Of a DNA stretch of 64,000 nt, positions 1 to 6,622 are shown piece by piece (positions within the stretch are counted from its first letter, which is position 1; every line of letters begins with the position of its first letter). The DNA is taken from assembly GCF_018736085.1 (NCBI RefSeq), contig NZ_CP076134.1, forward strand, positions 3,854,501 to 3,918,500, read 5' to 3'. The notes under the pieces are model-generated. The model was not told the DNA's origin and searched no databases. It saw nothing but the letters and a program-made list of their open reading frames with translations. The translations under genes and the position numbers were made by a program. The stretch comes from Bradyrhizobium sediminis (GTDB lineage: Bacteria; Pseudomonadota; Alphaproteobacteria; Rhizobiales; Xanthobacteraceae).

Positions 1-911
1 TGCCGGTCCATCGCCGCGACCAGCATCCCGGCCAGACGCGACAGCGTTGCCGAGATCACGGCTTCGGTGGCGACCGGTTCAGAGAACCTTTTCTCCACGA
101 TGTAATCCGGCAGCGGTTTGCGCGGACTGATCGGCGCATCGCCCTGCCCCAGCGCGCCTTCCAGCAGGGTGGTGAAATCAGCGCCGAACCTTGCCGTGAT
201 CTCGTGACGCGCGCGCGCGGCCACATCGCCGATGGTTTTCAGCCCGGCGCGGCGCAGGCCGCGGGTGATGGCGTCAGCGGCGCCGAGCGCGGACACCGGC
301 AGCGGCCCGACCGCAGCGGCTTCCTCGCCCTCGGCGATGATTTTTCCCGAAACATGGCGCGTCATCGTCCGCGCGCAGATCGAGGTACTGGCGATGCCTG
401 CGCTGACGGCAAAGCCGTGCCGCGTCAGCGCGCCGCAGACGATATCCATCAGCGCGGCCTCGCCGCCGAACAGATGGGCGCAACCGGTGATGTCGAGAAA
501 CAGGCCATGCGGGGGGTCGAGCGCCACCAGCGGCGTGAAGCGGTCGCACCAACAGGCGATGTCGTCCAGCGCCCTGGCGTCGGCCGCCTCATCGGCATCG
601 AACACTGTTATTTGCGGGCAGATGGCGCGGGCATTGGCGAGCGGCAGGCCGATCGAAAGCCCGAGGCGCGCGGCGGCGTCATCGAGCGCGAAAATGTGCA
701 GCGCGTTGTTTTGCCTGGCGACGACGATGCTGGGACCGTTTTGCGTTGACGCGTTTTCTTCACGCGAACCGGCACCCACTTCGCTTGAAAACGCTTTGGT
801 ACTAACCAGCAAGTCGCCGACGCGCGCGAGCTGGCGCTTGATGCGATCGATGGGCAGGCGCGGCAGCCACAGGCTGAGGATACGCCGCCGGTTTCTCGAA
901 AAGGCACTCAT
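1..911 (-). CDS. imuB: ImuB, Y-family polymerase-like protein (3' end outside window)
   Basis: ImuB is an inactive Y-family relative that works with ImuA and DnaE2 in SOS translesion synthesis, linking DnaE2 to the beta clamp. The frame is open from ATG 911 to the window edge, about 303 residues of a protein usually near 500, so the C-terminal part is missing. The start reads MSAFSRNRRRILSLWLPRLP. Typical ImuB segments follow: CDRFTPLVALDPPHGLFLDI and CAHLFGGEAAL near residues 130-165. The catalytic Asp/Glu motifs of active Y-family polymerases are absent, as is normal for ImuB. The start lies inside the end of imuA, so the pair is probably translationally coupled. Residues 39-56 are encoded by a dispersed palindromic repeat (see 746-795). 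dnaE2 would be expected to the left of the window. Confidence 0.9.
   Translation of the reverse strand, partial: MSAFSRNRRRILSLWLPRLPIDRIKRQLARVGDLLVSTKAFSSEVGAGSREENASTQNGPSIVVARQNNALHIFALDDAAARLGLSIGLPLANARAICPQITVFDADEAADARALDDIACWCDRFTPLVALDPPHGLFLDITGCAHLFGGEAALMDIVCGALTRHGFAVSAGIASTSICARTMTRHVSGKIIAEGEEAAAVGPLPVSALGAADAITRGLRRAGLKTIGDVAARARHEITARFGADFTTLLEGALGQGDAPISPRKPLPDYIVEKRFSEPVATEAVISATLSRLAGMLVAAMDR
746..795. repeat. Dispersed ~50 bp palindromic element inside imuB
   Basis: This stretch closely matches the intergenic elements at 24473-24544 and 26973-27022. All share GACGC(g/a)-TTTCTTcACGCGAACCGG, then a CCCAC-TTCGC core and a terminal GAAAACGct. The ends are inverted repeats (GCGTTTTC / GAAAACGC). 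Here it lies in frame within imuB and encodes residues 39-56, a likely loop between the N-terminal strand and the QNGPSIVVAR segment. Confidence 0.75.
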
Positions 912-1608
912 CACATTTCCATTCCATGATCCACCGCCCGACAGGGCCATGACGGTTGCGGACGAGTTGCGCGTCGAACACTGGCGCGCCCCACGCGCTC
1001 CCAAGCGCCGCAGGCATTAAAGCTGGAGCAGGCGGCGAATGCGCCGCGCGCACGATCCATCGTGTCTCCGCCGTCGAGGGCTGAGGTTCCGCCGCCACCC
1101 GCAGCACTAATCCGGTGACTCCGGAAGCCTGCGCCGCCAGCGTCAGCTTGCGGCTGGCGACGAGATCGAGCTGTCGTGTTTCGCCCCAGACTTCCAGCAC
1201 CACGGCGCCAAGCGCATCGCAGGCCAGCGCGTCGGCGGCGGTGCGCAATGCGGCGTTGATGTCGGCGGCGCGCACCGTCACCACGAGGCGCGGATCGAGG
1301 CCGAGTTCGGCCAGCCCGCTCATCGACAGCGCGCCGGATTCCAGCTCGACGAAATCCTGCCGTACCCAGACCAGAGGCCGCCGCGTCGCCGCCCGCCCCG
1401 CCAGGCCTGCGATGAAGCCCGTCGCCGCGGCGCTCTGCCGTCCCTCGGCGAACACCTCGTGCACCGCGGCCAGCGCGAGGCCGCCCTGCAGCGTCGCATC
1501 CGCATCCGCATGCCCGAGCGCGACGCGCGCAGGCGCGTCGGCATGGGCCTCGATACGCTCGATGCTGCCGCGCAAACTCGCAAGCGTGTTCGTGCGTGCG
1601 CCGCTCAT
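802..1608 (-). CDS. imuA: ImuA, SOS mutagenesis accessory protein
   Basis: ImuA is a RecA-like partner of ImuB and DnaE2 in damage-induced mutagenesis. The 268-residue frame contains the expected core: HEVFAEG near residue 50, then GFIAGLAG, RPLVWVRQDF and ELGLDPRLVVTV. The usual C-terminal segment near RNRHGPVGRWIMEW is also present. The start ATG 1608 is preceded by a GAGGGAG ribosome-binding site. The last 110 bases overlap the start of imuB in another frame. That is a long overlap, and the C-terminal tail after MEWKCDECLF may simply be the consequence of sharing DNA with imuB. A LexA box sits 65 bases upstream of the start, so SOS control is expected. Confidence 0.9.
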   Translation of the reverse strand: MSGARTNTLASLRGSIERIEAHADAPARVALGHADADATLQGGLALAAVHEVFAEGRQSAAATGFIAGLAGRAATRRPLVWVRQDFVELESGALSMSGLAELGLDPRLVVTVRAADINAALRTAADALACDALGAVVLEVWGETRQLDLVASRKLTLAAQASGVTGLVLRVAAEPQPSTAETRWIVRAAHSPPAPALMPAALGSAWGAPVFDAQLVRNRHGPVGRWIMEWKCDECLFEKPAAYPQPVAAAPAHRSHQAPARARRRLAG

Positions 1609-1672
1609 GCGCCGCTCCCTCTGGGATGGTGGCCGCCGCCGGTTCAGGAGAGAACCAGCGACCGGCCCATTT

Positions 1673-1687
1673 GTTCATGATATGTTC
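1673..1687 (+). promoter_or_regulatory. LexA (SOS) box, GTTC-N7-GTTC
   Basis: The sequence GTTCATGATATGTTC is an exact match to the alphaproteobacterial LexA consensus of two GTTC half-sites separated by seven bases. It lies between the divergent imuA (start 65 bases away) and the UdgX gene (start 158 bases away). The distance suggests it controls imuA-imuB; control of the UdgX gene is possible but unproven. Confidence 0.85.
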
Positions 1688-1844
1688 TAATATAAAGCTA
1701 ATAGGCCCTGCGGAGTCAATCGAGATCCGCATTCACGATTTTCGTGAACAATTCCAATTGGATGTAAAGGAGCCTTCGACGCCCTGCCCGCATTGGCTCC
1801 CGGCTCGGCGCAGTGATAGCCTCAACGGGAAGCGGAAAACGCCC

Positions 1845-2474
1845 ATGACCCCAGCGTCTCACCCCTCCGGCGTCAGCCTCGAAGCCTTGCGCGAGGAGGC
1901 CGCCGGCTGCCGCGCCTGTCCGCTCTGGAAAGATGCGACGCAGACCGTGTTCGGCGAAGGCCCGCCGCACGCATCACTGATGCTGGTCGGCGAGCAGCCC
2001 GGCGACAAGGAAGACCTCGCCGGCAGGCCGTTCGTGGGGCCTGCAGGAGTGATGCTCGACCGCGCGCTGGAACAGGTCGGCATCGACCGCAAGAAGGTCT
2101 ACGTCACCAACGCGGTGAAGCATTTCAAATTCGTGAGGCGCGGAAAAATCCGCCTGCACCAGAAGCCGACGACGCCTGAAATCAGGGCATGCCGGCCATG
2201 GTACGAACGCGAACTCAAGTCGATCAAACCCGATCTGGTGGTGGCGATGGGCGCCACCGCGGCGCAAAGCGTGTTCGGCAAGATCACGCCGATCAACCGG
2301 AGCCGCGGCCGCCTGATCGATCTCGACGACGGCTGCAAAGCGCTGGTGACGGTGCATCCGTCCTATCTGTTGCGGCTGCCGGATGCGGCCGCCAAGGCGC
2401 GGGAATATCAGCGCTTTGTCGATGACTTGAAAATTGCCGCCGATCTCATGAGAAAATTGGCGCGCGCAGCGTAA
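1845..2474 (+). CDS. UdgX-type uracil-DNA glycosylase
   Basis: This is a 209-residue family-4-like uracil-DNA glycosylase of the UdgX group, whose studied members excise uracil and stay covalently bound to the abasic site through a histidine. Visible features are the GEQPG active-site motif (residues 49-53, diagnostic of UdgX), the R-loop GKIRLHQKP with the cross-linking His at 105, the HPS motif at 171-173, and four cysteines (22, 25, 116, 164) placed to bind the 4Fe-4S cluster. The R-loop differs slightly from the usual KRRIH form. ATG 1845 was chosen because homology begins there; the same frame is open further upstream but that part runs across imuA and the LexA box. It faces imuA-imuB, so the whole end of the window is DNA-repair related. 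Confidence 0.9.
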   Translation: MTPASHPSGVSLEALREEAAGCRACPLWKDATQTVFGEGPPHASLMLVGEQPGDKEDLAGRPFVGPAGVMLDRALEQVGIDRKKVYVTNAVKHFKFVRRGKIRLHQKPTTPEIRACRPWYERELKSIKPDLVVAMGATAAQSVFGKITPINRSRGRLIDLDDGCKALVTVHPSYLLRLPDAAAKAREYQRFVDDLKIAADLMRKLARAA

Positions 2475-2617
2475 GGATATGCACACCATTCATGCACGAG
2501 CTTCGCCGCAAGGATTTGACATTCATTCGCACAACCTTTAATTGTAAGTGTATTAGCGCCGTGACGTTCTCAGGGGTCGGCGCGCTGCGTGGCGGCCCTA
2601 GCCCCGGACGCTGCGCA

Positions 2618-2639
2618 GCGCGCCGCTCTTGCGGCGCGC
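2618..2639. terminator. GC-rich hairpin between converging genes
   Basis: Perfect nine-base arms GCGCGCCGC / GCGGCGCGC flank a TCTT loop, between the end of the UdgX gene and the end of the convergent amidohydrolase gene. There is no T-run, so termination is only a guess. The rest of 2475-2718 shows no gene. Confidence 0.4.
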
Positions 2640-2718
2640 GACAATCCCGCCATGTTCCGCCTCATCGCGATATCAGCCGCGCCGTCAACGTCGTGCGACG
2701 GAGGGGGCAGACGACGGC

Positions 2719-3891
2719 TCACGCCGCCAGCGTGTTCTCGACCAGCTTGATCCAGTATGACGTGCCGTAGACGATGGCGTCGTCGTTGAAGTTGTAGGCG
2801 GGATGGTGCAGGCCGGCGCTGTCGCCATTGCCGCAGAAGATGAACGCCCCCGGACGCGCCTCCAGCATGTAGGCGAAATCCTCCGCACCCATCAGCGGCG
2901 GCATCTCGTGCACGTTGGCGTCACCGGCAATTTCCTTCGCCACCTGGATCGCGAAATCGGTCTGCGAGGCGTGATTGATCACGACCGGATAGCCGCGTTC
3001 GTAGACCAGATCGATCCTGGCGCCGGTCATCTGCGCCACACCCGCAACCACCTCGCGCACCCGCTTCTCGATCAGTTCCCTCACGTCGGCCGTCAGAGTG
3101 CGGACGGTGCCCCGCAGTTCCGCAGTCTGCGGGATCACGTTGCGGGCGTTGCCGGCGTGGAATTCGCACATCGAAATCACGGCCGATTCCAGCGGATCGA
3201 TGGTGCGCGCGACGATCGACTGCAAGGCGTTGATGAGCTGCGCGCCGACCAGGACGGAATCGATGCATTTGTGCGGCCGCGCCGCGTGGCCGCCGAGCCC
3301 TTCGATCCGGATGTCGATGGAATCGGTCGCCGCCATGATCGGCCCCTGCCGGATCGCGAAGGAACCGACGGGAATTCCCGGGCCGTTATGCATGCCGTAG
3401 ACCTGATCGATGGCGAAGCGGTCCATCAGGCCGTCCTTGATCATCGCCGCGGCGCCGGCGCCGCCCTCCTCCGCCGGCTGAAAGATCACCACCGCGTCGC
3501 CGGCGAAATTCCGGGTCTCGGCGAGGTAGCGCGCCGCACCCAGCAGCATCGCGGTGTGCCCGTCATGGCCGCAGGCGTGCATCTTGCCCGGCGTCTTGGA
3601 GGCGTATGGCAGATCGGTCTCCTCCTCGATCGGCAGCGCGTCCATGTCGGCACGCAGCCCGATCACCTTGACGTCGCCCTTGCCGGCGGGCTTGCGGCCC
3701 TTGATGACGCCGACCACGCCGGTGACGCCGAGGCCGGTGGCGACCTCGTCGCAGCCGAATTCACGCAACCGGTCCGCCACAAATGCCGCGGTGCGGTGAA
3801 CGTCGTAGAGCAATTCGGGGTTTTCATGGATATCGCGGCGCCAGGCCTGGATATCGGGTTGCAGATCGGCGACGCGGTTGACAATGGGCAT
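2719..3891 (-). CDS. M20 family amidohydrolase (hippurate hydrolase-like)
   Basis: This is a 390-residue zinc metallohydrolase of the M20D group, which includes HipO and IAA-amino acid hydrolases and cleaves N-acyl amino acids. Hallmarks are the N-terminal WRRDIHENPEL, the metal-binding ACGHDGHTAML near residue 105, the catalytic EEGG near 137, and the C-terminal PLMGAEDFAYM with its metal-ligand Glu. ATG 3891 was chosen because MPIVNRVADLQPDIQAWRRD is where homologues begin; the frame is open further upstream but runs into palindromic repeat DNA. The substrate cannot be read from the sequence. The next gene upstream is divergent, so no operon partner is visible. Confidence 0.88.
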   Translation of the reverse strand: MPIVNRVADLQPDIQAWRRDIHENPELLYDVHRTAAFVADRLREFGCDEVATGLGVTGVVGVIKGRKPAGKGDVKVIGLRADMDALPIEEETDLPYASKTPGKMHACGHDGHTAMLLGAARYLAETRNFAGDAVVIFQPAEEGGAGAAAMIKDGLMDRFAIDQVYGMHNGPGIPVGSFAIRQGPIMAATDSIDIRIEGLGGHAARPHKCIDSVLVGAQLINALQSIVARTIDPLESAVISMCEFHAGNARNVIPQTAELRGTVRTLTADVRELIEKRVREVVAGVAQMTGARIDLVYERGYPVVINHASQTDFAIQVAKEIAGDANVHEMPPLMGAEDFAYMLEARPGAFIFCGNGDSAGLHHPAYNFNDDAIVYGTSYWIKLVENTLAA

Positions 3892-4000
3892 GGGAAAAAT
3901 CTCGGTTGGTTTGAGTGCTTCGTCCTCTCTAGCATGCAAGAACCGATCCGCCCAATACTCCTGCTGCGGACTGCGATACGCCGGACGGCCTGCCAAAGCC

Positions 4001-4103
4001 GTCATGGCCGGGCTTGTCCCGGCCATCCACGTCTGACTATTAGAGAAGGAAGACGTTATCAGAGAGGAAGTCGTGGATGCCCGGGACAAGCCCGGGCATG
4101 ACG
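4001..4103. repeat. Pair of inverted palindromic repeats (REP-like)
   Basis: The unit GTCATGGCCGGGCTTGTCCC-GGCCATCCACG at 4001-4031 faces an inverted copy, CGTGGATGCCCGGGACAAGC-CCGGGCATGACG, at 4072-4103. Each unit is itself nearly palindromic around a CTTG/CAAG centre, and the pair flanks about 40 bases. It lies between the divergent amidohydrolase and GMC genes and reaches to within 31 bases of the GMC start. Confidence 0.8.
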
Positions 4104-4133
4104 ATCAATGGTAGACCACCGGAATTCGAACAC

Positions 4134-5753
4134 ATGCCGCGAAGGCTTGAAGGTGATTTCGACTATATCGTCGTCGGCGCGGGCACTGCCGGCTGCATCG
4201 TCGCCAACCGGCTGTCGGCCGATCCCACGAAGCGGGTGCTGATCCTGGAGGCCGGCGGCAACGACAACTGGATCTGGTTTCACATCCCGGTCGGCTATCT
4301 CTTCGCGATCGGCAATCCCCGTTCCGACTGGATGTTCCGGACCGAACCGGAACCCGGGCTCAACGGCCGTTCGCTGGCCTATCCCCGCGGCAAGGTGATC
4401 GGCGGCTGCTCCGCCATCAACGCCATGATCTCGATGCGGGGACAAGCCGCCGACTATGATCACTGGCGCCAGCTCGGCCTTGCCGGCTGGGGCTATGACG
4501 ACGTGCTGCCGGCGTTCCGGCGGCTGGAGGATCATTTCCTTGGGCCAAGCGAGCATCATGGCTCAGGCGGCGGCTGGCGCATCGAAGCGCCGCGGTTGTC
4601 CTGGGCCATTCTCGACGCGGTTGGCGATGCCGCGGAAGAAATGGGCATCCGCAAGATTTCGGACTTCAACACCGGCGACAATGAGGGCGTCGGCTATTTC
4701 CATGTCAACCAGAAGCGCGGGCGCCGCTGGTCTTCCGCGCGGGGGTTCCTCAAGCCGGCATTGACGCGTCCCAACCTGCGGCTCGAAAAGGACGTGCTGG
4801 TCGACCGCCTGATCGTCGAGAATGGCCGCGCCGTCGGCGTGCGATTCATGCAGGGCGGCGAAGTGGTCGAGGCCCGCACCAAGGGCGAAGTGATCTTGAG
4901 CGCCGGCTCGATCGGCTCGACCCAGGTGCTGCACCGCTCCGGCATCGGCCCGGCCGACTGGCTGGCGCCGCTCGGCATCGATGTCGTGCTCGACCGCCAG
5001 GGCGTCGGACGCAATCTGCAGGATCATCTGCAGCAGCGCGCGATCTACAAGGTGCAGGGCGTCCGCACCCTCAACGAGACCTATTACTCGCTGTTTCGGC
5101 GCGGCCTGATGGGCCTCGACTATGCGTTCCGCCGCCGCGGCCCGCTGACCATGGCGCCGTCGCAGCTCGGGATCTTCACGCGCTCCGACGCTACCCGCGA
5201 GCACGCCAACATCCAGTTCCACGTGCAGCCGCTGTCGCTGGACAAGTTCGGCGATCCGCTGCACCGCTTCCCTGCGATCACCGTGAGCGCCTGCAATCTG
5301 CGGCCGACCTCGCGCGGCACCGTGCGCATTCGCTCGGCTCAGGCCGACCAGGCGCCGGCGATCGCGCCTAATTATTTGTCGACTGCCGAAGACCGCGAGG
5401 TCGCCGCCGACGCCATCCGCGCCACGCGACGGCTGATGAAGCAGCCGGTGCTCGCGCGCTATCATCCGGAAGAATATCTGCCGGGGCCCTCGGTCGGCGA
5501 TGACGATGCCTCGCTGGCGAAAGCCGCCGGCGATATCGGCACCACGATCTTTCACCCCGTAGGCACCGCGAAGATGGGCACGGCCGGCGATCCGATGGCC
5601 GTGGTCGATGAGCGGCTGCGCTTTCACGGACTTGCCGGCCTGCGCGTGGTCGATGCCTCCATCATGCCTACGATCACGTCGGGGAATACCAACACCCCGA
5701 CCGCGATGATCGCCGAAATGGGCGCGACGATGATTTTAGAGGATGGGCGCTGA
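4134..5753 (+). CDS. GMC family FAD-dependent oxidoreductase
   Basis: This is a 539-residue flavoprotein of the glucose-methanol-choline family (choline dehydrogenase-like), which oxidises an alcohol to an aldehyde. Visible are the FAD-binding GAGTAGC at residues 13-19 followed by the adenine-binding LEAGG, the family signature PRGKVIGGCSAINAMI near residue 85, and the second signature ILSAGSIGSTQVLHRSGIGP near 275. The C-terminal catalytic His is in HPVGTAKMG and the Asn partner in TSGNTNTPTAMIAE. ATG 4134 (MPRRLEGDFDYIVVGAG) was chosen because the longer frame would start inside the palindromic repeat. Substrate is unknown. It is close to BetA in size, but no choline-uptake or betaine genes are adjacent. 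Confidence 0.88.
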   Translation: MPRRLEGDFDYIVVGAGTAGCIVANRLSADPTKRVLILEAGGNDNWIWFHIPVGYLFAIGNPRSDWMFRTEPEPGLNGRSLAYPRGKVIGGCSAINAMISMRGQAADYDHWRQLGLAGWGYDDVLPAFRRLEDHFLGPSEHHGSGGGWRIEAPRLSWAILDAVGDAAEEMGIRKISDFNTGDNEGVGYFHVNQKRGRRWSSARGFLKPALTRPNLRLEKDVLVDRLIVENGRAVGVRFMQGGEVVEARTKGEVILSAGSIGSTQVLHRSGIGPADWLAPLGIDVVLDRQGVGRNLQDHLQQRAIYKVQGVRTLNETYYSLFRRGLMGLDYAFRRRGPLTMAPSQLGIFTRSDATREHANIQFHVQPLSLDKFGDPLHRFPAITVSACNLRPTSRGTVRIRSAQADQAPAIAPNYLSTAEDREVAADAIRATRRLMKQPVLARYHPEEYLPGPSVGDDDASLAKAAGDIGTTIFHPVGTAKMGTAGDPMAVVDERLRFHGLAGLRVVDASIMPTITSGNTNTPTAMIAEMGATMILEDGR

Positions 5754-5824
5754 TCGGCCGCAGTGGCGCGGGAAGCCGCCCATCATACACGCGCCATCGT
5801 CACGTCATCCATTCTCTTTCGATC

Positions 5825-5875
5825 AAAGGTTGCAGCGCTCGATTACCAATATCCATCGAGCGATAACGAACCTTT
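5825..5875. repeat. Nested inverted repeat upstream of the protease operon
   Basis: Outer arms AAAGGTT (5825-5831) and AACCTTT (5869-5875) enclose inner arms CGCTCGAT (5836-5843) and ATCGAGCG (5855-5862). It sits in the 275-base gap between the GMC gene and the small exported protein gene. It could be an operator or a terminator for the GMC gene. A TTGACA at 5922-5927 is the only -35-like sequence I see downstream, and no good -10 accompanies it. The remaining gap shows no gene. Confidence 0.5.
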
Positions 5876-6028
5876 AACTTTGATCCAACGTGCAATCATC
5901 CGTGCGACGAAAAAGTGACTATTGACATCGGGAAGCGCACGAGCAATCTAAGGTTGTTACGTTTGTTGACTCAGATCTGACCTGCGCGACCAAGTTGATG
6001 GTGGTCTCCAAATGAACTGTACGGTCCG

Positions 6029-6622
6029 ATGAGACGAATGAACGAAGTCACGGCACGTTATGCCAGACGCTTCAAGACCGTGATCTTCGCGATGCTTCTC
6101 CTTGTCAGCGAGTGTGCGTCAACATCATGGGCAGCAATCTACCAAACTGGCCCGTTTCGGAGTGTCTGCAGCTCGGTTGAGATTTCGGCGGAGCCGGAGG
6201 TGTTTCAACGCTTTGTACATGCAACCGTCAATGAAATTGTCGCGCGCACGATCGAAGCGCGCTTGCGCACGCTGGGGCTTACCTATCCGGTCCTCGCAGG
6301 ACCGGATTGTCTGAGGGAACGCGCAAGCGCGCCGCGGCAGTTGAGCCTCCAGTTCTATGCGCGTGCGGTTTCCGACCCCGAACACCCCCGCCGGCTGCTC
6401 ATCTCCTTGATCATGCACAGCTACTACAAGGATACGACGGCGGAAGGCCCTTACCATCGCGATATCCCAAGGGCACACCACGAGTTCCCAACGGAAGTTA
6501 GTTTCTGTTCGGCGGAAACCGATCCTTCGCGCTGCCTGACTGATCGCGTGATCAACTACTTCGACGCGACCATGCTGAAAATCATTGAACGCGCTCAAGA
6601 ACTCCAAAAAAGGGGACGATGA
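6029..6622 (+). CDS. Exported four-cysteine protein, copy A (unknown function)
   Basis: This 197-residue protein is not assigned to any family I recognise. It has a basic N-terminus and a hydrophobic stretch (TVIFAMLLLV) followed by a plausible signal-peptidase site after STSWA, so it is probably periplasmic or secreted. The mature part has four cysteines, in RSVCSSVE, GPDCLRE, VSFCSAE and SRCLTD, all kept in the paralogue at 8897-9499, which suggests two disulfides. Other conserved blocks are SDPEHPRRL, SLIMHS and GPYH-DIP. The gene overlaps the downstream metalloprotease start by four bases (ATGA), a sign of translational coupling. A role as inhibitor, chaperone or secretion partner of that protease is inference. 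Base composition is AT-richer than its neighbours. Confidence 0.7.
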   Translation: MRRMNEVTARYARRFKTVIFAMLLLVSECASTSWAAIYQTGPFRSVCSSVEISAEPEVFQRFVHATVNEIVARTIEARLRTLGLTYPVLAGPDCLRERASAPRQLSLQFYARAVSDPEHPRRLLISLIMHSYYKDTTAEGPYHRDIPRAHHEFPTEVSFCSAETDPSRCLTDRVINYFDATMLKIIERAQELQKRGR

